Of a DNA stretch of 16,128 nt, positions 12,676 to 16,128 are shown in pieces. Positions within the stretch are counted from its first letter, which is position 1. The number at the start of each line of letters is the position of its first letter. The stretch is from Candidatus Nomurabacteria bacterium. Its GTDB lineage: Bacteria > Patescibacteriota > Minisyncoccia > Phycocordibacterales > UBA9973. The stretch is from positions 1 to 16,128 of the forward strand of contig CALRBJ010000010.1 in the NCBI GenBank assembly GCA_943354205.1, given 5' to 3'. The notes below the pieces were generated by a model. That model ran no database searches. It was not told the DNA's origin and was given only the letters and a program-made list of their open reading frames with translations. Position numbers and translations under genes: made by a program.

Positions 12676-13080
12676 TTAGACCGCCGCTCTTATTTGATCG
12701 ACTGTTTCTTTTAGTGCTTGCGCGAGCACCCACGATCCCAGAAGCACCGCTGCACCCACCAGGGTCCAAAGCAGAGCCTGCTTGGCCTCGGTCAGCTTAT
12801 TTGCATCGCCTCTCGCAGACACAAACATAAATCCGCAGTAGATGATAGCGAGGGCGATGATCGGCGCTCCGATGGTCACCACCACATCGAGGACTTTGCG
12901 GATAAAGTCCGGCAAAGTTTTAGCCCCATCTCCCAGAGGATTTTCCAAGCAGTGACTCCCCGGCGCGCTACAATCTATCTCAGCGTGTATTTTTTGCGCT
13001 CCGAGCGAAATAGAAAATATCGATACGAAAAACGCAGTGACCAGGGTGATTACAAAAAAAGAGAAGATTTTATTTTTCAT
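12676..13080 (-). CDS. pilin-like two-helix membrane protein, second paralogue
   Basis: The 134-residue protein has a signal peptide (1-33, likely cut after KIHA) and a short outer segment with a close cysteine pair (37 and 44). Helix 1 is at about 66-88, followed by the charged turn RGDANKLTEAK and helix 2 at about 103-122. ALLWTLVGAAVLLGSW aligns with the helix-2 block of its neighbours, though it ends in a charged helix rather than TFG. A strong promoter (13088-13116) ends 7 nt before the ATG, so a new leaderless transcript starts here within the block. Confidence 0.72.
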   Translation of the reverse strand: MKNKIFSFFVITLVTAFFVSIFSISLGAQKIHAEIDCSAPGSHCLENPLGDGAKTLPDFIRKVLDVVVTIGAPIIALAIIYCGFMFVSARGDANKLTEAKQALLWTLVGAAVLLGSWVLAQALKETVDQIRAAV

Positions 13081-13087
13081 AAATATA

Positions 13088-13116
13088 ATTATAGCTATAT
13101 ACTAAATTTTAATCAA
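13088..13116 (-). promoter_or_regulatory. promoter of the 12676 gene
   Basis: TTGATT (13111-13116), a 17-nt spacer and a consensus TATAAT (13088-13093) lie on the minus strand, 7 nt before the ATG. The -35 overlaps the stop codon of the preceding gene. It is the clearest leaderless-type promoter of the window. Confidence 0.7.
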
Positions 13117-13634
13117 AGCCCTTGCAGATATGAATTCTTTGCGCCCAAACCGCCCAAGATAAAGGATACGATCAACCATGCCGCAAGAGCGATCAGGAAT
13201 CCCACCAATACACCCTTGAATATAGCCTTTGCTTTCTTTCTATTGTCTGGGCTAGCGGCGCTAGAGACATAGAGGAATCCAGCATAAGCAAAGAGTATGG
13301 CTGCGAGAGGCATAGCCAGCCAAAACAGCAGAAAGTCTATGATCTTTGCTACGGCATCGAGGATGTCGTTGAAATCGCATTCATTTTTATAATGAGAAGA
13401 AACATCTTGGAAGCCCGAATCCAATCCTTTGGCTGGATCGTAAACTTTTACCTCCCCGGTCTCCGGGTTTTTCTCTGTATTTATGTCGTATAGATCGCCG
13501 GTATTGCAGTCCACCGCGATACCGGTAGATGGATCGTATTTTTCAGCAGCAAAAGCTGGGCGCGTAAAAGGAGCGAGCGAAAATACCCCAACCAGTAGAA
13601 GTATCACGGTAAATTTTAAATACTTTTTTAGCAT
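13113..13634 (-). CDS. pilin-like two-helix membrane protein with long outer domain, first paralogue
   Basis: The 173-residue protein has a signal peptide (1-29, likely cut after PAFA). A polar outer region of about 60 residues contains two cysteines (43 and 86) and a segment that may bind little or be exposed (TEKNPETGEVKVYDPAKG). Helix 1 is at about 100-124 and helix 2 at about 139-162, separated by SSAASPDNRKKAKAIFK. It is the longest and most divergent of the five paralogues. It starts 6 nt after the stop of the solute-binding-like gene, so the two are very likely co-transcribed. Confidence 0.7.
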   Translation of the reverse strand: MLKKYLKFTVILLLVGVFSLAPFTRPAFAAEKYDPSTGIAVDCNTGDLYDINTEKNPETGEVKVYDPAKGLDSGFQDVSSHYKNECDFNDILDAVAKIIDFLLFWLAMPLAAILFAYAGFLYVSSAASPDNRKKAKAIFKGVLVGFLIALAAWLIVSFILGGLGAKNSYLQGL

Positions 13635-13640
13635 AGTTTA

Positions 13641-14972
13641 TTACTGACCAGTGAGGACATTATACCTCGAAACTAAGAAATCTAAACTTGTAGATGCATC
13701 GCCGAGCGATGAGGCCGGCACCAGAGATCCGGAATTCACATTTTCAACCATGTCTTGGAATATCTTGTCTGTCTCTCGATCATTTGGATCGAGCCAAGAT
13801 CGAGCAAAGAGCGCCGATTTGTAAAATACAGGCAAGTAAACGCCATCGGGATTTTTCGAGAGAGATCCTCGTGTGACTGGTGGCAGAGATAGCGCATCGT
13901 ACAGCTCGGAAACAAATTCAGATTTTGTAAAAGCAGATATAGCGAGCAGGGCAGAGTTTAGATTCTTTGATATTTTAGGCACAGCGATAGCGGAGAGGTT
14001 CGCATAAGTAGCCTTGAGCGGAGAGTTCTTTACCTGAGGCACAGTAGCCACGCCAAAGTTTAGATTTGGATTTGATTTTTGGATATCGAAAAGTTCACTG
14101 GCATAGCCGAAATACACTGCGAGGGTGCCGTTTACAAAATTTGAACGAGAAGAGATGAGCCCCCTGTTCCAAGAGTATGCTTTGTTGTTTGCATTTGCAA
14201 AATCAGTATAAAAAGAGAGCGCGGTGGCAGACGCATTGGTTCCAACCCGGGCCGAATCAGACCCGAGCTTTGAAGAATAAATTCCTTTTTGCAAAGACAC
14301 GATAGGATTGCCCAATTCTAAGAAGAGAGTAGCCAGGATATCTTTTGCATGATCTATATTTCTAAATTCGCCGAGAGCGAAAGCGGACTGCTTTATAGTA
14401 TTGGAAGATTTGTCACGAATCGTCAGCTTGTCTGCCAAGCCATAAAATTCATCCCAGTACACAGGCGGATTCGCTATACCAGCAGAATCGAAAAGAGTTT
14501 TGTTGTAATACATCACGAGCGGATCCACAGTGAGGGGAATACCCAATATCCCTGCGTCGGTCAAAAATATATCGTCTGCTCCGATAAAGGAATTTTGAAA
14601 AGCCGACTGTGGCAAACTAGCATACGGAATAGTGAAAATTTTGTTCGAAAAAGGCATGATCATATCTGGAGAAAGCAAAAAAGCGTCTGGTGGATTGCCG
14701 GAAGCCAGGGCTTCGATCAAGTTTGCTTTGTATGAAGCGCTGTCTTGCGCCACATAATTTATACGGTATTCGCCATTTGTGGTTTGGTTGAAATCGCCCA
14801 AGGCTTTTTCCATGCTTCGCACAGGTATGGTGCCCCAGAGCACTATCGTGCCTGTCGCTCCCGATTTTGTCTTTCCACTACTGCCGATTTTTATAATACC
14901 GGAGAAAGCCAAGAACCCGATTATTAAAAAGAAAACAAATATTCCAGTGATTATGATTTGCGAGTTCTTCAT
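13641..14972 (-). CDS. membrane-anchored extracellular solute-binding-like protein
   Basis: The 443-residue protein has one N-terminal helix (about 7-28) and then a type I sugar-binding-protein fold (SBP_bac_1-like). Matching stretches are IVLWGTIP (43-50), LIEALASGNPPDAFLLS (85-101), GILGIPLTVDPLVMYYNK (142-159) and PPVYWDEFYGLADKLT. Binding proteins of this family feed ABC importers for sugars or oligosaccharides. No lipobox Cys is visible, so it is probably held by an uncleaved helix. No permease or ATPase gene lies nearby. It overlaps the methyltransferase stop by ATGA and precedes the pilin-like genes, so a role in binding a ligand at a surface appendage is possible but inferred only from position. 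Confidence 0.8.
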   Translation of the reverse strand: MKNSQIIITGIFVFFLIIGFLAFSGIIKIGSSGKTKSGATGTIVLWGTIPVRSMEKALGDFNQTTNGEYRINYVAQDSASYKANLIEALASGNPPDAFLLSPDMIMPFSNKIFTIPYASLPQSAFQNSFIGADDIFLTDAGILGIPLTVDPLVMYYNKTLFDSAGIANPPVYWDEFYGLADKLTIRDKSSNTIKQSAFALGEFRNIDHAKDILATLFLELGNPIVSLQKGIYSSKLGSDSARVGTNASATALSFYTDFANANNKAYSWNRGLISSRSNFVNGTLAVYFGYASELFDIQKSNPNLNFGVATVPQVKNSPLKATYANLSAIAVPKISKNLNSALLAISAFTKSEFVSELYDALSLPPVTRGSLSKNPDGVYLPVFYKSALFARSWLDPNDRETDKIFQDMVENVNSGSLVPASSLGDASTSLDFLVSRYNVLTGQ

Positions 14973-15493
14973 TTCGTAAATATCATACCATATTGGTGCT
15001 CACCTGTTTTAACATCTTGTGCATATTTTAGCCCTGCGCGTTCAAACAGCACGCGAGCGTCTTTTTTTGCAAATATATGGTCTTTCAATCTTTTATTAAA
15101 ATCTGAAACTTCAGACCAGTCCACAACCAGTACTTTTGCCGATTTTTTTAAAATGCGATTTACTTCGGTGGCCACCGTCATCTTGTCTTGCACTTGGAAA
15201 AGCACATTAGCCACCACCGCCATATCCACCACCCCATCGCCTATTTTTGTACCACCTGCTTTTTCCAAATCTCCCCAAATAGGAAAAATATTTTTCAAAC
15301 CTTCCGCCTCGCCCAAGCGCACGAGTTTTTCTCCCAATTCTTTTTGGATTTCTACTGCGTATACCTGACCACTCGGGCCCACCTTCTTCGCCAATTCTAA
15401 AGTATAAAATCCGCTCCCCGCGCCCAAATCAGCCACGGTCATCCCCTCTCTCACATACAGCTCTTTTATATTTTCTTTCGGGTGGGTAAACAT
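14969..15493 (-). CDS. class I SAM-dependent methyltransferase
   Basis: The 174-residue protein is a compact Rossmann-fold methyltransferase. Motif I is VADLGAGSGFY (20-30), the acidic ribose-binding residue is in VYAVEIQ (E48), motif II/III lies around DGVVDMAVVANVLFQVQ, and post-motif LKKSAKVLVVDW follows. The substrate cannot be told; the general type resembles UbiE/arsenite-methyltransferase relatives. It is the first gene of the pilin-like block and overlaps the next start by ATGA. TATAAT with an upstream TG lies 6 nt before the ATG, predicting a leaderless message. Confidence 0.87.
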   Translation of the reverse strand: MFTHPKENIKELYVREGMTVADLGAGSGFYTLELAKKVGPSGQVYAVEIQKELGEKLVRLGEAEGLKNIFPIWGDLEKAGGTKIGDGVVDMAVVANVLFQVQDKMTVATEVNRILKKSAKVLVVDWSEVSDFNKRLKDHIFAKKDARVLFERAGLKYAQDVKTGEHQYGMIFTK

Positions 15494-15499
15494 GGGGTA

Positions 15500-15508
15500 A
15501 TTATAACA
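15500..15508 (-). promoter_or_regulatory. extended -10 of the methyltransferase operon
   Basis: TGTTATAAT on the minus strand (extended -10) lies 6 nt before the ATG at 15493. A matching -35 is weak, as expected for an extended -10 promoter. Confidence 0.55.
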
Positions 15509-15510
15509 TT

Positions 15511-15550
15511 AAATTAAAATAACAAAGCCACCCGTTTATAGAGTGGCTTT
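15511..15550 (-). terminator. terminator of the 56-residue protein gene
   Basis: AAAGCCAC and GTGGCTTT (8-bp stem, 15524-15550, 11-nt loop) are followed on the minus strand by TGTTATTTTAATTT. It lies 21 bases after the stop at 15572. Its T-rich tail runs to within a few bases of the methyltransferase promoter. Confidence 0.75.
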
Positions 15551-15571
15551 CAAAAATTAACTGTGGCCTAA

Positions 15572-15742
15572 CTACTTTTTCTTAAATATAAGCCAGAAGC
15601 CTAAGCCAATAAATACTGCGCCATAACCCACAGCAGGATAATTTGGGCTAACTGGAAGGCAGAAACCAAAACCAGTAATAAAAATTAATCCAACAGCGAA
15701 GCAGGTAACGCTGGAAATAACAGTGAAAAATGTCGTTGTCAT
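15572..15742 (-). CDS. small membrane protein, 56 residues
   Basis: I chose the internal ATG at 15742 (MTTTFFTVISSVTC). Two hydrophobic helices are separated by FCLPVSPNYPAVGYG, and the protein ends in KKK, so both termini are probably cytoplasmic. I do not recognise it. A longer reading of 91 residues from a TTG at 15847 is possible. Its added N-terminus is encoded by sequence forming two hairpins and looks non-coding, so I prefer a long untranslated leader. The gene is monocistronic, with promoter 15877-15905 and terminator 15511-15550. Confidence 0.55.
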   Translation of the reverse strand: MTTTFFTVISSVTCFAVGLIFITGFGFCLPVSPNYPAVGYGAVFIGLGFWLIFKKK

Positions 15743-15779
15743 ATTATTTAATTTAAGAAGTGAATTTAAAAAGTTCCCG

Positions 15780-15825
15780 CACAAACCAAAGGTTTGTGTA
15801 AAGGAGATTGGTTGTTGTGGCAACC
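15780..15825 (-). promoter_or_regulatory. structured 5' leader (two hairpins)
   Basis: CACAAACC/GGTTTGTG with a 3-nt loop (15780-15798, 8 bp) and GGTTG/CAACC with a 6-nt loop (15810-15825) lie in the predicted 128-nt leader of the 56-residue protein. A cis-acting control element is possible. No known riboswitch core is recognised. Confidence 0.4.
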
Positions 15826-15849
15826 TTTTAAATCCGACTTTAATCAAAT

Positions 15850-15929
15850 ATTTTCAAGGTACTTAATTACAGGCACATGATAGCATATTTAGTGCTATTT
15901 GTCAATATATATAGAATACCTTGCAAAAT
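15850..15929. repeat. imperfect inverted repeat bracketing a promoter
   Basis: ATTTTCAAGGTA (15850-15861) and TACCTTGCAAAAT (15917-15929) are inverted copies differing by one base insertion. They are placed almost symmetrically around the promoter at 15877-15905. They could be binding sites for a looping repressor or the ends of a small element. Confidence 0.4.
15877..15905 (-). promoter_or_regulatory. strong promoter upstream of the 56-residue protein
   Basis: A consensus TTGACA (15900-15905), a 17-nt spacer and TATCAT (15877-15882) lie on the minus strand. Transcription would start near 15870, about 128 nt before the chosen ATG. Confidence 0.65.
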
Positions 15930-15948
15930 AAGGGTAAAACCCCATAAA

Positions 15949-16128
15949 TCCCCTTGTCAGGGAGACTTCACCTCATCCCCGCTCCGGTCATCACCGGAGT
16001 CGACCCTTCCCCTTCAAAAGTGGAAGGGTGCACCCCTCCCTAACCCTCCCCTTGGCAATGGGAGGGAACAATACAAGAAACAAATATATTTTCTGCATTC
16101 CACCCCTCTACTCTTGGAGGAGAGGGGT
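15949..16128. repeat. cluster of GC-rich REP-like hairpins
   Basis: In order it holds CCCCTTGTCAGGG with AGACTTCACC (15949-15970, matching the reverse complement of 7228-7310) and CTCCGGT-CATC-ACCGGAG (15982-15999). These are followed by ACCCTTCC/GGAAGGGT (16003-16029), CCCTCCC/GGGAGGG (16044-16066, similar to the hairpin at 7260) and ACCCCTCT/AGAGGGGT (16102-16128, at the window edge). No gene is seen in 15848-16128. Confidence 0.65.

Noticed and set aside
15949..16128. CRISPR array at the window end
   Set aside because: The GC-rich units differ in sequence and spacing, each is itself a hairpin, and there are no constant repeats with unique spacers.
1..16128. Reassigned UGA codon (Gracilibacteria/SR1-type code)
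   Set aside because: Genuine genes such as miaA and the methyltransferase end at TGA, and none needs read-through of an internal TGA.

Overview
The window looks like a chromosomal segment of a Candidate Phyla Radiation (Patescibacteria) bacterium, most likely a Parcubacteria-type lineage. I base this on the very short IF-2 that begins almost directly at the G domain, a DUF4446 gene heading infB-rbfA, an HtrA-like membrane protein beside clpB, a block of small two-helix pilin-like proteins, tRNA genes without encoded CCA ends, and tight packing with ATGA overlaps. UGA is used as a normal stop, so the recoded-UGA CPR groups are unlikely. The assignment rests on recognition, not on a database search.

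Layout. At 1-1355 lies a visibly AT-rich piece: a LAGLIDADG homing endonuclease and a two-repeat membrane protein resembling lycopene cyclase domains. It overlaps miaA (1352-2263), which carries palindromic inserts in frame. tRNA-Trp (+) converges on rpmG (-) across a shared symmetric terminator. On the minus strand follow tRNA-Tyr, clpB and an HtrA-fold protein that appears to have lost its catalytic His and Asp. An unrecognised gene (6451-7167) and a cysteine desulfurase (to 8548) come next. The desulfurase diverges from DUF4446-infB-rbfA over overlapping -10 boxes. Four minus-strand tRNAs (Lys, Leu, Cys, Leu) follow.

From 11437 to 15493 a minus-strand block reads: SAM methyltransferase, membrane-anchored solute-binding-like protein, then five related pilin-like two-helix proteins. 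It ends in a strong terminator. This is the best candidate for an undescribed envelope system. A 56-residue membrane protein with a long structured leader and a cluster of GC-rich hairpin repeats closes the window.

Two features cut across the genes. First, no start codon has a convincing Shine-Dalgarno sequence, while eight have a -10 box only 6-10 nt upstream, so many transcripts are predicted to be leaderless. Second, small repeats (a palindrome in miaA, a heptanucleotide repeat in the desulfurase, REP-like hairpins at the desulfurase stop and at the window end) have entered or touch coding sequence.
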